Part shown: positions 8,528-18,216 of the stretch, piece after piece
Layout: each line of letters opens with the position of its first letter
How positions within the stretch are numbered: the first letter of the stretch is position 1
Assembly (NCBI GenBank): GCA_021299835.1
Contig: JAJTER010000001.1
Coordinates: 1-64,000, forward strand
Length of the DNA stretch: 64,000 nucleotides
Source of the DNA: Saprospiraceae bacterium
GTDB taxonomy: Bacteria; Bacteroidota; Bacteroidia; Chitinophagales; Saprospiraceae
Direction: 5' to 3'
The notes under the pieces: model-generated
Database searches by the model: none
What the model was told of the DNA's origin: nothing
The model's input: only the letters and a program-made list of their open reading frames with translations
Made by a program: the position numbers and the translations under genes

Positions 8528-9643
8528 ATGAAATTTAGCATATCTTCCTCCGAGTTGCTTAAGCAGTTACAAATTGCTGTTGGCACCATTTCCTCGAATC
8601 CTTCCTCCGCTATCATGGAAGGTTTTTTATTTTCCATCCAGGATAGTGTCCTGACAATATCAGCTACGGATAATGAAACAGCTATTTCAACGGAAATGGA
8701 TGTTATGGCTGATTTTAATGGGAAAGTGGCCATTCCTGGAAAAATTTTGATGGATACCCTCAAGGCTTTGCCCGCTCAGCCTATTACCTTTCAAATCGAT
8801 GATAAAAATTTCGGTATTGAAATAACTTCAGCGTATGGAAAGTATAAACTCGCTGGTGAAAATGGAGCTGATTTTCCTGCCATTCCAACGCCTGATGAAG
8901 TAGAAGCGGTGAGCCTTTCCGGTCTGGCCCTGCTTCAGGGTATTTCTAAAACTATTTTTGCAACAAGCACTGATGATTTACGACCAGCAATGATGGGCGT
9001 CTATTTTCAAATTGATACGAACAAAATTTCTATGGTGGCAACAGATGCCCATAAATTGGTTCGTTATGTTTGTACCGATATAACAAGTGCTGTAACTTCT
9101 TCTTTTATAATGCCTAAAAAGGCGCTGAATCTTTTGAAAACAGTGGTTCCTGCCGATGCGGAAATTACCCTTTCCTTTAATAATAGCTACGCATTTTTTA
9201 CCTTCAATAAAATAAAACTGGTTTGTCGTCTGATCGACAATAAATATCCTGATTATAACGCGGTTATCCCTGTCGATAATCCCCTCAGTGTGCAGATTTC
9301 AAGACACGATTTTCAAAATTCTCTTAAAAGAATTTCTATTTACGCCAATAAAACAACAAATCAAGTGGTGCTGAATATTACCAAAGGTAGTATGACGGTT
9401 TCTGCACAAGATTTAGATTTTTCTAATGAGGCCATTGAGCAGCTTCCTTGTAACTATGACGGATCTCCCCTGGTTATTGCTTTTAATGCAAAATTTATGG
9501 CGGAAATGTTAGGTGTTTTAGATTCTGAAGAGGTGTTACTAGAATTATCTACTCCCTCAAGAGCGGGACTTATGTTTCCCTCAGAGCAAAAAGAGGGTAC
9601 AGATATTTTAATGTTGGTAATGCCTGTGATGCTAAGTAACTAA
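8528..9643 (+). CDS. dnaN: DNA polymerase III beta sliding clamp
   Basis: Ring-shaped processivity clamp that tethers DNA polymerase III to template. The 371 residues fit the three-domain clamp: N-terminal MKFSISSSELLKQLQ, internal FATSTDDLRPAMMGVYF and VATDAHKLVRY, and the C-terminal MLVMPVML, which forms part of the peptide-binding pocket. It is not beside dnaA here. It overlaps the next lipoprotein gene by one base (TAATG), and nadD follows, so the three are probably one operon. Confidence 0.97.
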   Translation: MKFSISSSELLKQLQIAVGTISSNPSSAIMEGFLFSIQDSVLTISATDNETAISTEMDVMADFNGKVAIPGKILMDTLKALPAQPITFQIDDKNFGIEITSAYGKYKLAGENGADFPAIPTPDEVEAVSLSGLALLQGISKTIFATSTDDLRPAMMGVYFQIDTNKISMVATDAHKLVRYVCTDITSAVTSSFIMPKKALNLLKTVVPADAEITLSFNNSYAFFTFNKIKLVCRLIDNKYPDYNAVIPVDNPLSVQISRHDFQNSLKRISIYANKTTNQVVLNITKGSMTVSAQDLDFSNEAIEQLPCNYDGSPLVIAFNAKFMAEMLGVLDSEEVLLELSTPSRAGLMFPSEQKEGTDILMLVMPVMLSN

Positions 9644-10140
9644 TGAAGTTAACTTTCAACATATATTTCTTCGTTTTCTTCCTTTTCTGTGCTTTTTTCA
9701 GTTGTAAAAAAAATGAACGTGTTGAAGAGAATCAGGAGAAAGCAGTTATGGGTTCGCCTGAAAATTTTATACAGCAATACCAGCAATGGTTAGATGTAAA
9801 TAATTTTGAAAAGGCAGAGGAATATGCAACAGAAGAGGAAAAATTAAGGTTAAATGATTTAAAGAAGTTTGTGTTTAAAACCCAGGAAACACTTGATTCC
9901 TCTTTGCTAAAGACCTCATTCCTCGCTATTAATTGCTTGCCAAAAGGAGAGCATACCATTTGTGTATGTAAAATGAAAGATCAGTTCGAAGTGTATGATA
10001 ATACGTTTTATTTAAAAAAATCAGCAGGTAAATGGTTAATGGACGCTCCTCCCGAAGAAGCACAAATTTATCAGGACGAAGAACTCCAGAAAATTATTGA
10101 TAGTATTTTTTTAACGATGGAAAATAAATTCCAGCAATGA
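9643..10140 (+). CDS. Small lipoprotein, unknown function (DUF4878-like size and composition)
   Basis: A 165-residue predicted lipoprotein. The N-terminal hydrophobic segment ends in a lipobox-like FFSC, with Cys21 followed by KKN, so it should be lipid-anchored after LspA cleavage. The mature part is acidic and helical (PENFIQQYQQWLDVNNFEKAEEYATE) followed by a short beta-rich half (EVYDNTFYLKKSAGKWLMD). This pattern resembles DUF4878/NTF2-like lipoproteins of Bacteroidota, but I do not recognise it with certainty. It is translationally coupled to dnaN and lies nine bases before nadD. Confidence 0.75.
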   Translation: MKLTFNIYFFVFFLFCAFFSCKKNERVEENQEKAVMGSPENFIQQYQQWLDVNNFEKAEEYATEEEKLRLNDLKKFVFKTQETLDSSLLKTSFLAINCLPKGEHTICVCKMKDQFEVYDNTFYLKKSAGKWLMDAPPEEAQIYQDEELQKIIDSIFLTMENKFQQ

Positions 10141-10149
10141 TATAGATCT

Positions 10150-10731
10150 ATGAAAGTTGGCCTTTTCTTTGGTTCTTTCAATCCTATTCATAACGGCCAT
10201 CTGGTTATAGCTGAATTCATGGCTACCCAAACTGATCTCGACGAGGTGTGGTTTGTGGTATCCCCCCACAATCCTTTGAAAAACAAAAAATCATTAGCCA
10301 ATGATTACGATCGACTGGCCTGGGTTCAAGATGCAATTGCCGATAACCCCAATTTAAAGGCCTCGTCCATTGAGTTTACCCTACCACAACCATCATTCAC
10401 CATAGTTACCTTAGCTGTGTTAAAGGAAAAGTTTCCCGATAAAAATTTCCATCTTATTATGGGCGGAGATTCATTGCTTAGTTTACCTAAATGGAAAAAT
10501 GCAGATATCATATTGAGAGATTTTCCTATTTATGTTTACACAAGACCTGATTATGAAACGGCGCCAATGGAGGAAAATGCTAAGGTTAAAATTTTTAAAA
10601 ATGTGCCTCAAATGAATATTTCTGCCAGCTATATAAGACAATGCATTAAAGCTGGTTTTTCTATTCGCTATCTTGTTCCCGATGCAGTTTTTAATGCCAT
10701 ACCTGCCTCAACGAATTTTAAAAATGCTTAG
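10150..10731 (+). CDS. nadD: Nicotinate-nucleotide adenylyltransferase
   Basis: Adenylylates nicotinate mononucleotide to deamido-NAD in NAD synthesis. The 193-residue nucleotidyltransferase-fold protein shows the phosphate-binding GSFNPIHNGHL (8-18, containing the HxGH motif), VVSPHNPLK, GGDSLLSLPKWKN, and the C-terminal ISASYIRQ corresponding to the family ISxTxIR signature. Length and motif order are normal. Confidence 0.96.
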   Translation: MKVGLFFGSFNPIHNGHLVIAEFMATQTDLDEVWFVVSPHNPLKNKKSLANDYDRLAWVQDAIADNPNLKASSIEFTLPQPSFTIVTLAVLKEKFPDKNFHLIMGGDSLLSLPKWKNADIILRDFPIYVYTRPDYETAPMEENAKVKIFKNVPQMNISASYIRQCIKAGFSIRYLVPDAVFNAIPASTNFKNA

Positions 10732-10735
10732 CCCA

Positions 10736-13052
10736 ATGAATAGTACCCTCAGGTTTTTACTCTTCAGCCTTTTATTTTTGTTAAATGGGTTTTTATTGCA
10801 GGGCCAGGATACCTCAAGATTAAGAATACTGGAATGGCAGAGTTTATTCCCACTACGGCAAGGGCAACAAGTAACTCAAAGCGAAAATAAAATTTTCTAT
10901 ATCGCTTCTCAATCTATAGTTTCTATTGATAAATCTGATTTTTCCATAGAACAATTTGACAAATCAAGTGGATTGAGCGATGTAAAGTTAAAATTTATAC
11001 AATTTAATTCATTTAGAAAGGAACTAATCATTGCTTATCAAGACGGAGTTTTTGATATAATGGATCAAAAGGGTAAGGTGGTCAGTCTTCCTCAAATCAG
11101 AAATTTTAAAAATTTCACTGGAGATAAATCGATAAACCAACTTTATTTAGCTGCAGGAGATTTGTTATTGATTGCCACTCAATACGGTGTTTCTGCCTTA
11201 AATTTGGCTAAAAGGGAATTCTCTTTTTCTGTATTTACTGGTTTACCTGTTAAAAATGTTATTCTTCATAAAGGATTTATCTATGCAGCTACGGAGAAAG
11301 GCTTATACCGCATTGAGGCAAATCACGCTAATCCGGAGAATTTTAATAATTGGAAATGGTTGAAAATGCAAGACGGCTTTCCTTCTGGATTTTGTTCTGC
11401 CCTCGGCATTTTTAAAGGTAGTTTATATTTTAATGTTGGTAATGTCTTATTTAAATACGATGAAAATATTAAAACCGCTAAGGAGGTGTTCACTTACTCA
11501 CATCAGCATTTATTATTTTTAAATGGCAATGGAGCACAATTGTTAGCGGGTTACAGATGTTCAGATAACTCGTGTAATCAAGACGAAATTATTATCGTTA
11601 AGGAAGATATGCCTCCTACCAAAATTCCAGGTAACTGTATAGGTAGGTTACAAAATGTAATCCAGGAGGAAAATGGAAGAATTTGGTTTGGCGATGAATA
11701 CCAGGATTTCAGGTATATGGATAAAATAACGGATAGCCAATGTAAGAGATTTTCACTTAATTCGCCCTTTTCAGCCTCGTCCAAATGGTTAACCATTTCA
11801 CCATGGATTCGCTTCATTAAAAGATGGTACCTGGCGCATTTACAATAGGTTTAACACGCCCGCTATGTTAGGTGAAAATACGAATTCACCAGATGACGAC
11901 TTGTATGATATCATTACCATGGCCGTACATCCTACCAATGGCAAAGTATATGCTGGTTCTTTCCTGGAAGGATTGCTTCAAATAGATGGAGAAAAAATAG
12001 TCCGGTTCGATGAGAAAAATTCTTCGTTGAATAATACGGTCGGAGATGCTATTAGAACCAGGGTCAGTGGATTAGCTTTCGATAAAGATAAAAATTTGTG
12101 GATTGCTAACCATCTGGCAGAGAAGCCTATATCTGTATTAACTGATAAAGGGGAGTGGCAATCCTTTAAACCTAATTGTGCAGAAACCCAACTTCACCAG
12201 GTAGGAATAGATGGTAATGGATTCAAATGGTTTGTTTCTTCTTCTTCCTCCAATGGCGCATTGGTTTTTGATGCTGGAGACCTGAAAAATCCTTCCGACG
12301 ATCGTTGCAGATTAATTAATACCAGCACAAGCAGACTTCCTACCAATCAGGTAAATTGTTTAGCCGTTGATAGAGAGGGATATGTTTGGTTGGGTACGGC
12401 AAAGGGCATTGTTATTTTTGAATGTGGTGGTAGTATTTTTGATAATAATTGTAAAGGCGAGTTGAGAATTGTGGAACAAGACGGTTTCCTCGATTATTTA
12501 CTATCCACAGAAGAAATTTTATCTATAGCTGTTGACGGAGGTAACAGAAAATGGATTGGAACAAAAAATGGATTATTTATCCTTTCTGCCGATGGACGTA
12601 AAACGGTAGGTCGTTTTAATACCTTAAACTCACCCTTGCCGGGTAATTCCGTTCAGGCAATTTCTATAGATGCCAAGTCAGGTAAGGCTTATATTGGAAC
12701 AGAGAATGGGTTGGTCGTTTTACAAAGTGAGGCAGTAGAGGCTAAAATTTTTCATTTAGGTAAAAAAATGGAAATTTATCCTAATCCTGTTCCCCCCTCT
12801 TTTTCTGGTCCCGTAGCTATAAGAGGTCTGGCAAGAGACGCGGTGATCAAAATTTCGGATATAAATGGGAAATTAGTATTTGAAACAAAGGCAGTTGGAG
12901 GCCAGGCTTTATGGTACGGGAAAGATTTTCAGGGAAATAACGTAAGGTCAGGTGTTTATCTTGTTTTTAGTACATCCAATCCTTCTTTAATAGGGTTTAG
13001 TAACCCAGATACCTCTGTGGGTAAGATTGTGTGGATAGGAAGAGAGGATTAA
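10736..13052 (+). pseudogene. porZ: PorZ-like T9SS surface protein, split by a frameshift
   Basis: Two adjacent frames encode the N- and C-terminal halves of one protein. The first runs from ATG 10736 (signal peptide, first beta-propeller) to a stop at 11846-11848. The second is open from about 11793 to 13052. Dropping one A from the AAAA run at 11819-11822 joins them as ...IRFIKDGTWRIYNRFN... and gives about 771 residues, close to PorZ of Porphyromonas. The C-terminal domain is typical of PorZ: YPNPV, IRGLARDAVIKISDINGKLV, GGQALWYGKDFQG and SGVYLVFST. PorZ sits on the cell surface with the T9SS attachment complex and helps anchor cargo to A-LPS. The break may be a sequencing error or a real lesion. 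The linker between propellers also looks short, so a small deletion is possible. Confidence 0.8.
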
Positions 13053-13057
13053 ATTGA

Positions 13058-14194
13058 TTATTTTAGGTTTGAGGCTTCAATTATTTCTTCGTAATAATCT
13101 TCATAAATTGGAAGAATATTATTTATGTCAAACCGTTTTGCCTGAGCAAGCGCCTGGGTTCTAAAAGTGGTTAAAGTTTCCTCGCTACTTAAAATAGTTA
13201 TGGCATTTTTAGCCATATCATTTACATCGCCTATATCGCTGACAAAACCAGTTACTCCGTGAATATTTACCTCTGGAATACCACCTGCATTGGTAGAAAT
13301 GACAGGGACTTCGCAGGCCATGGCTTCAAGAGCGGCTAATCCAAAAGATTCTTTTTCAGAGGTTAACAAGAAGAGATCTGAAACAGCCAAAAGTTCTTCA
13401 ATGGCATCTTGCTTTCCTAAAAACCTAATCTGGTCACCCAGCCCAAGGCTTCGTGAATAAGATTCTGCATTCCACCGTTCCGGACCATCGCCAATAAGCA
13501 ACAATTTGGAGGCTAATTGTTCATTCACTTTGGCAAAGACTGAAATAACATCTTCTACTCTTTTTACCTTTCTGAAGTTACTAACATGAATAAGAATCCT
13601 CTCGTTATCCAAAGCTATGGCCTTTCGAAAATGTTCTTTATTGCTTCGTTTAAATCGGTCGAAATCTATGAAATTTGGAATTACCCTAATATCCTTAGTG
13701 ATATTAAAATAATCGTATGTCTGTTGTTTTAAATGGTCAGAAACTGCGGTAACCCCATCAGATTTATTAATAGAAAACTCAATAACAGGTTTGAATGCAC
13801 TGTTATTACCAACGAGCGTAATATCGGTACCGTGAAGGGTTGTAATAACAGGAACATAACGACCTTCGCTCAGTAGTATTTTCTTTGCCATATAAGCGAC
13901 AGCGGCATGAGGAATGGCATAGTGCACATGAAGTAAATCGAGGTTTTCGAAGCGTACTACATCAACCATTTTTCCTGCTAAAGCTGTTTCGTAGGGTGGA
14001 AATTCAAACAAAGGGTAATCGGAAGTATCCACTTCATGGTAAAAGACATTTTCTTGAAAATGTCCAAGCCTTGCTGGTCGTCGATAAGTGATAAAGTGTA
14101 TTTGATGACCTTTACGTGCCAGTCCAAGTCCAAGCTCCGTAGCTATAACACCACTTCCTCCGTAAGTAGGGTAACAAACAATTCCTATTTTCAT
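13058..14194 (-). CDS. bshA: N-acetyl-alpha-D-glucosaminyl L-malate synthase (bacillithiol pathway)
   Basis: GT4-family retaining glycosyltransferase that joins GlcNAc from UDP-GlcNAc to L-malate, the first step of bacillithiol synthesis. BshA-specific N-terminal features are MKIGIVCYPTYGGSGVIATELG and, later, YPLFEFPPYETALAGKMVD. The GT4 nucleotide-sugar motif is ESFGLAALEAMACEVPVISTNAGGIPE. The start at 14194 (MKIGIV) fits the family better than the longer frame to 14242, which would overlap the upstream gene. It lies seven bases after the large T9SS cargo gene on the same strand. No bshB or bshC was seen in the window. Confidence 0.93.
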   Translation of the reverse strand: MKIGIVCYPTYGGSGVIATELGLGLARKGHQIHFITYRRPARLGHFQENVFYHEVDTSDYPLFEFPPYETALAGKMVDVVRFENLDLLHVHYAIPHAAVAYMAKKILLSEGRYVPVITTLHGTDITLVGNNSAFKPVIEFSINKSDGVTAVSDHLKQQTYDYFNITKDIRVIPNFIDFDRFKRSNKEHFRKAIALDNERILIHVSNFRKVKRVEDVISVFAKVNEQLASKLLLIGDGPERWNAESYSRSLGLGDQIRFLGKQDAIEELLAVSDLFLLTSEKESFGLAALEAMACEVPVISTNAGGIPEVNIHGVTGFVSDIGDVNDMAKNAITILSSEETLTTFRTQALAQAKRFDINNILPIYEDYYEEIIEASNLK

Positions 14195-14201
14195 GATGCC
14201 T

Positions 14202-17030
14202 TTAATCGATAATAACCAATGGAAGCCCCAATTGTTTATCATTGACCTGAACGGACACCCAATAAACGCCAGGAACTTGTTTATTAATATTTAAAGAGAG
14301 ATTATGAGATGTAGCAATGTCTGTTTGGGTCTGGTAAATAATGGCCCCTAAGGCATTGAAAATTCTTATGGTAGCCCTGTCAGCTTTTGTTAAAGTAAAT
14401 GAAATAGCTGGGTTTGCTGAGGTAGGATTAGGATAAAGGGAAATGCCATTCATCCAGGAGGCAACCTCATTAATATTGGTAGGTACCCCCACTTTCACTT
14501 CCACGTTATCGGTGCAACCAAAAGCATCATTTACGGTAACTTTATAGGTGCCGGGATTTAATATTTCAGCTGTTTTACTTTTTGCTCCATTACTCCACAA
14601 GTAGGTGTAGGGTCCCGCTCCATTTTCAGCAGAAATGGTTACTACGGCCGGTTGACTGGAATTTGAAGAAAGCCCACTGACTATTCTGGCAGAAAGAGAG
14701 AGATTTGAAGGGCATCGAATAAGGTTAAAATTATCTAAATCTACCCAGTAATTGCCTGATCCCCAAAGGGCACTTACTTTAACGACCACATTTTTACCAG
14801 CATAAGGTGACAGATCGACCAGAATGGTTTTATACTTATTACTAACCTGATGTGTCGAGTTATTTATGGTTCGTATCACTTGAAAGGTAGCACCACAATC
14901 TGTCGAAATAGCTATTTCTAATCGATCGGAACTATTCCATGTTGCACCTATTTTACCTTCACTTTCAAAAGTAACCGCTCTGTAATCAAACCGCAGGGTA
15001 TCTTTTAAGGAAACAAGGCCAATGGGCGCTGTTAAAATATCAAAACGAGGATCGGAAGAAGTGAGTAAATCTGATACCACGTATGATTTATTGTTATGAC
15101 CCTTGGTAACAATCTGATCAGTACCAACCCAGTCTGCAGGTAGCTTACCCATCTCAAAATCTTCTTTGAAAGGGAAGGTAGTATTTGTTTTAAAGGTAAA
15201 ATAGGCCGTATCATTGTGCGTTAACGAAGCTTCTCCAACTATCCAGGCTTTTATATTATAAGTACCTGGCTTTGACGAATCAAATCCTTGTTTAAAAGTA
15301 AAGAGTTTGTTTTGACCGCTATTTACTGCCAATGTTGAGGCTGCTTCTGTAACAATCGGCCCGCCATTTATTTGATAGGCAAGATTTATGCCAGTCAAAT
15401 TAGACCTTCCAATATTTCCAATATTTAAAATGACGTTATCGGTGATATTTTCACAAACCGATTTTCTGCTGTTTTTAACATTTAAAGCGACTAAATCGAA
15501 GTTAGAGGCAGAAATATTAATGTTATCAAGCAGCACACCTTCTCTTTGAACACCGAGATCACTGTTAAATACAAATCTAATCTTTACTTTGGGGTTACCG
15601 GCAACGCCTGGAATAACGTGAGCGGCTAAGAACCAGCCATCTGCTTGCCCATTTCCATTCCAAAGCCATCTTTCAGCATCATTATACCAGTTTGTTCCTG
15701 AGGAGGGAGAGCCCAATCGAAGCCATGATTTTCCATCGTCTTTTGAATATTCAATCCAAAGACCGTCACAACAGCGTTCAATATCTATTTGGACTCTAAA
15801 GGATAAAATGGGATCCTGGGTAGTTTTTGAGAAATCAAAACAAGGAGAATTCAAGTAAGAAAGTTCGTTTGATGAATGATTACCATTTAGGTTGGTTCCC
15901 CATGATTTAATGCCACTGAAGGCATTTCGAAGGGTAGATCCGTTAGGAGTGCCGAGTGCCCAACTATTAAATTGACTTTTAGCATCAACCGTCCAACCTG
16001 TAAATTTTTCTTCCAGGGTGGTTAGATATGGTAACGTGGTAATGGTTGGGATACTAATCACTTTAGCGGTCATGCTATCGTTTTTAACCTCACCGTCTTT
16101 ATCTATTTGCGTCCAGGCTACGATATTATATTCACCTGGTGCAGAAAAGTTAAAGGGTTGATCGAAAGCAGTTGTATTGGCACTATCAACACCTACAACG
16201 CCCGTATAGAAACCATCGACAGGGCGATTTATGGGTACTTCCACCCGATTAATCAGGTAACCGTAGGGAATTAAAGACTGAGGTTCGCCACCATAGTTGA
16301 AAATGGCTACTTTCACTGAATCATTACCTAATCCGCAGTCAGAAAAAGGAGCTACGAGACTAGAGATTCCGAGATCTAATTTCCATCTGGTTTCAATACT
16401 AAAAGGTCCGATGGGTCGGCTGGTATCTCCCGCCGGACAGATGCTGGCAAGGGAATAGGTATAAATAGTATGTTCGCTTAACTTACTTAATAGCGTATCA
16501 TTTTTTGTGATTCGGAAAGTATCTGCATTGAGAATGGGAGAATTTTTAAAAAGTAGTAAGGTAGAAGTTGCCCCTGATACGGATTGCCAGCCAAGATTAG
16601 CCGTTTGAGAACCGATGAAACCAGGCTTTACAAAAAACCTGGGGGGTGCAGGACAGGATGGGCACAAGCCAATATTTTTATAAACGATGCCCGCAGTTGG
16701 TAACTTTCCTTTTTGTGAAAACAGCACAGAATCACGTTCATTTCGCAGTTCGTACTGAATTTCTTCATCGTACAGACCCGTGTTAAAGCGTATGGTTATG
16801 GAATCTCCTTTATAGACTTGAAGATAAAAAGTTTCTTTACTTCCGGTTTGTAAGGTAAACCGGTTCACCTTATTCCCAACGATAATTTCTAAGGAAGCAT
16901 CATTCCAACCATCGAGACCCAGGTCAGCACACTCGAGTTTATAGGTACATGCAGGGGTATTTTGTCCTTTTAACCCTACATTGCAAAATAACGGTAGTAG
17001 AAAAAGCAAGTGGCTGAATGTCAATTTCAT
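14202..17030 (-). CDS. Large secreted protein with T9SS C-terminal sorting domain
   Basis: A 942-residue exported protein of unknown role. Order: signal peptide (1-22); beta-rich N-terminal domain (about 25-130); fibronectin-like unit ending TRPIGPFSIETRWK; a CARDB-like adhesion unit (about 215-330); a MAM/jelly-roll-like domain (about 335-510, with CCDGLWIEYSKDDGKSWLRLG); a second CARDB-like unit (about 515-620); another jelly-roll domain (about 625-780); a SprB-like repeat (GAGPYTYLWSNGAKSKT); and a type A sorting domain at the end (GISLYPNPTSANPAISFTL ... VPGVYWVSVQV). It should be secreted by the T9SS and attached to the surface, plausibly as an adhesin. It is divergent from the MerR-like regulator, and both promoters share the motif AAAGACCTTTA. 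Confidence 0.88.
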   Translation of the reverse strand: MKLTFSHLLFLLPLFCNVGLKGQNTPACTYKLECADLGLDGWNDASLEIIVGNKVNRFTLQTGSKETFYLQVYKGDSITIRFNTGLYDEEIQYELRNERDSVLFSQKGKLPTAGIVYKNIGLCPSCPAPPRFFVKPGFIGSQTANLGWQSVSGATSTLLLFKNSPILNADTFRITKNDTLLSKLSEHTIYTYSLASICPAGDTSRPIGPFSIETRWKLDLGISSLVAPFSDCGLGNDSVKVAIFNYGGEPQSLIPYGYLINRVEVPINRPVDGFYTGVVGVDSANTTAFDQPFNFSAPGEYNIVAWTQIDKDGEVKNDSMTAKVISIPTITTLPYLTTLEEKFTGWTVDAKSQFNSWALGTPNGSTLRNAFSGIKSWGTNLNGNHSSNELSYLNSPCFDFSKTTQDPILSFRVQIDIERCCDGLWIEYSKDDGKSWLRLGSPSSGTNWYNDAERWLWNGNGQADGWFLAAHVIPGVAGNPKVKIRFVFNSDLGVQREGVLLDNINISASNFDLVALNVKNSRKSVCENITDNVILNIGNIGRSNLTGINLAYQINGGPIVTEAASTLAVNSGQNKLFTFKQGFDSSKPGTYNIKAWIVGEASLTHNDTAYFTFKTNTTFPFKEDFEMGKLPADWVGTDQIVTKGHNNKSYVVSDLLTSSDPRFDILTAPIGLVSLKDTLRFDYRAVTFESEGKIGATWNSSDRLEIAISTDCGATFQVIRTINNSTHQVSNKYKTILVDLSPYAGKNVVVKVSALWGSGNYWVDLDNFNLIRCPSNLSLSARIVSGLSSNSSQPAVVTISAENGAGPYTYLWSNGAKSKTAEILNPGTYKVTVNDAFGCTDNVEVKVGVPTNINEVASWMNGISLYPNPTSANPAISFTLTKADRATIRIFNALGAIIYQTQTDIATSHNLSLNINKQVPGVYWVSVQVNDKQLGLPLVIID

Positions 17031-17041
17031 ATATTTTTAAT

Positions 17042-17052
17042 TAAAGGTCTTT
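17042..17052 (-). promoter_or_regulatory. Shared upstream motif AAAGACCTTTA (copy at the T9SS cargo gene)
   Basis: Read on the minus strand this is AAAGACCTTTA, 12 bases before the start of the large T9SS cargo gene. The same 11-mer occurs on the plus strand at 17170-17180 before the divergent MerR-like gene, so both genes carry it in the same orientation relative to transcription. Confidence 0.4.
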
Positions 17053-17072
17053 CCTGTTTAACGAATGTACAG

Positions 17073-17088
17073 ATGTTAAAAATAACAT
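17073..17088. promoter_or_regulatory. Inverted repeat ATGTTA-N4-TAACAT between divergent genes
   Basis: A perfect six-base dyad with an A4 spacer lies 43-58 bases before the T9SS cargo gene start. It could be an operator for the neighbouring MerR-like regulator. Its AT-richness means chance is a real alternative. Confidence 0.3.
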
Positions 17089-17169
17089 TTTAAAAATTTA
17101 AATAAAGCAATTTAACAATAATCGCTGTTGAAAAATAATGCAATAACCAAAATTAAACCTGATGAAGCA

Positions 17170-17180
17170 AAAGACCTTTA
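17170..17180 (+). promoter_or_regulatory. Shared upstream motif AAAGACCTTTA (copy at the MerR-like gene)
   Basis: The plus strand reads AAAGACCTTTA, 49 bases before the regulator's TTG start. It is the inverted partner of the copy at 17042-17052. Confidence 0.4.
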
Positions 17181-17228
17181 TTTTAAACCTTTTTAGTATG
17201 AAATTGTTTAGCAACAAAATATAAGGGT

Positions 17229-18122
17229 TTGGCTGTATATTCTATTGTTGATTTGGAAAAACTTACGGGTGTAAAAGCACACACTATCCGTATTTGGGAA
17301 CAACGATATGGGGTAATTACACCCAAAAGAACGCAGTCCAATATCAGATACTACCAGGATGATGATTTAAAGCAGTTGTTGAATATTGCCATTTTAAATA
17401 AAAATGGACATAAGATTTCAAGAATAGCTCAAATGCAGCCAGATGAAATCAATGAAACTGCCGCTGCGCTCTCTTCCATTGATGTTTCTTACGGAGCTCA
17501 TTTAGATGCCCTAACAATAGCCATGATTGAAATGGATGAGTTGAAGTTCGATAAAATCGTCAATACCCACATCCAGCAACTGGGTTTTGAACGTGCTATG
17601 ACCGAGCTCATTTATCCATTCCTGGACAAACTTAGTATTCTCTGGTTAACAGGTTCCATAAGCCCGGTGCAAGAAAATTTTATAAGTTTTTTGATAAGGC
17701 AAAAAATTATTGCTGCCATTGATCAACTTCAACCTTCTGAGCATACAACGGGTAAAAAATGTATTCTTTACTTGCCGGAGGGTGAAAAACAAGAGCTTAG
17801 TTTGTTATTCATACAATTCATGTTAAGGGTTAGGAACTACAGAGTTGTTTATTTGGGTCATGATATTTCTATCACTGAATTAAAAGTAGCTTGTCAAATA
17901 ATAAAGCCTGATTATATCTGTACTATGATAACCTCGTCTTTTGAAACGGTGTCCATACAACAGTATGTTAATAATTTATCAAATGAAATATTTAATTGTC
18001 AAATTTTATTAAGTGGGTATCAAGTTAACGCACAATCAATAGAACATGGTAAAAATATTCATAAAGTCCAAAGTTTGGAGCAACTGATACATATCATTTC
18101 AGAACAAGAAATAAATGCATAA
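17229..18122 (+). CDS. MerR-family regulator with degenerate B12-binding-type domain
   Basis: A 297-residue CarH/LitR-like architecture. The N-terminal MerR winged helix (about 3-70) includes KAHTIRIWEQRYG. A helical linker follows (about 85-165), then a B12-binding-type Rossmann domain (about 176-295) with RNYRVVYLGHDIS. In true cobalamin-binding relatives the loop has a His-x-x-Gly that ligates cobalt. Here the position reads Q188-E-L-S191, so B12 binding by that route is unlikely. The start is an unusual TTG: the frame closes upstream at 17199-17201, no in-frame ATG exists before the conserved MAVYSI start, and AAGGG precedes it. An acyl-CoA ligase gene follows. Confidence 0.87.
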   Translation: MAVYSIVDLEKLTGVKAHTIRIWEQRYGVITPKRTQSNIRYYQDDDLKQLLNIAILNKNGHKISRIAQMQPDEINETAAALSSIDVSYGAHLDALTIAMIEMDELKFDKIVNTHIQQLGFERAMTELIYPFLDKLSILWLTGSISPVQENFISFLIRQKIIAAIDQLQPSEHTTGKKCILYLPEGEKQELSLLFIQFMLRVRNYRVVYLGHDISITELKVACQIIKPDYICTMITSSFETVSIQQYVNNLSNEIFNCQILLSGYQVNAQSIEHGKNIHKVQSLEQLIHIISEQEINA

Positions 18123-18216
18123 TAGTTTCCACTGATTTTTTCAGAATTTTATGTTATTTTTAATGATTGTACAGAATATTACAATCTTAATTCATAAAAT
18201 CGGAAATTTATATCAG

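Noticed and set aside
11815..11850. Programmed ribosomal frameshift in porZ
   Set aside because: AAAA is short and not a classic slippery heptamer; I see no downstream stimulatory structure, and PorZ is normally one frame. Error or mutation is simpler.
17198..17224. Eight-codon leader ORF (ATG at 17198) just before the MerR-like gene
   Set aside because: Too short to judge, no regulatory codon pattern, and AT-rich sequence yields such frames by chance.
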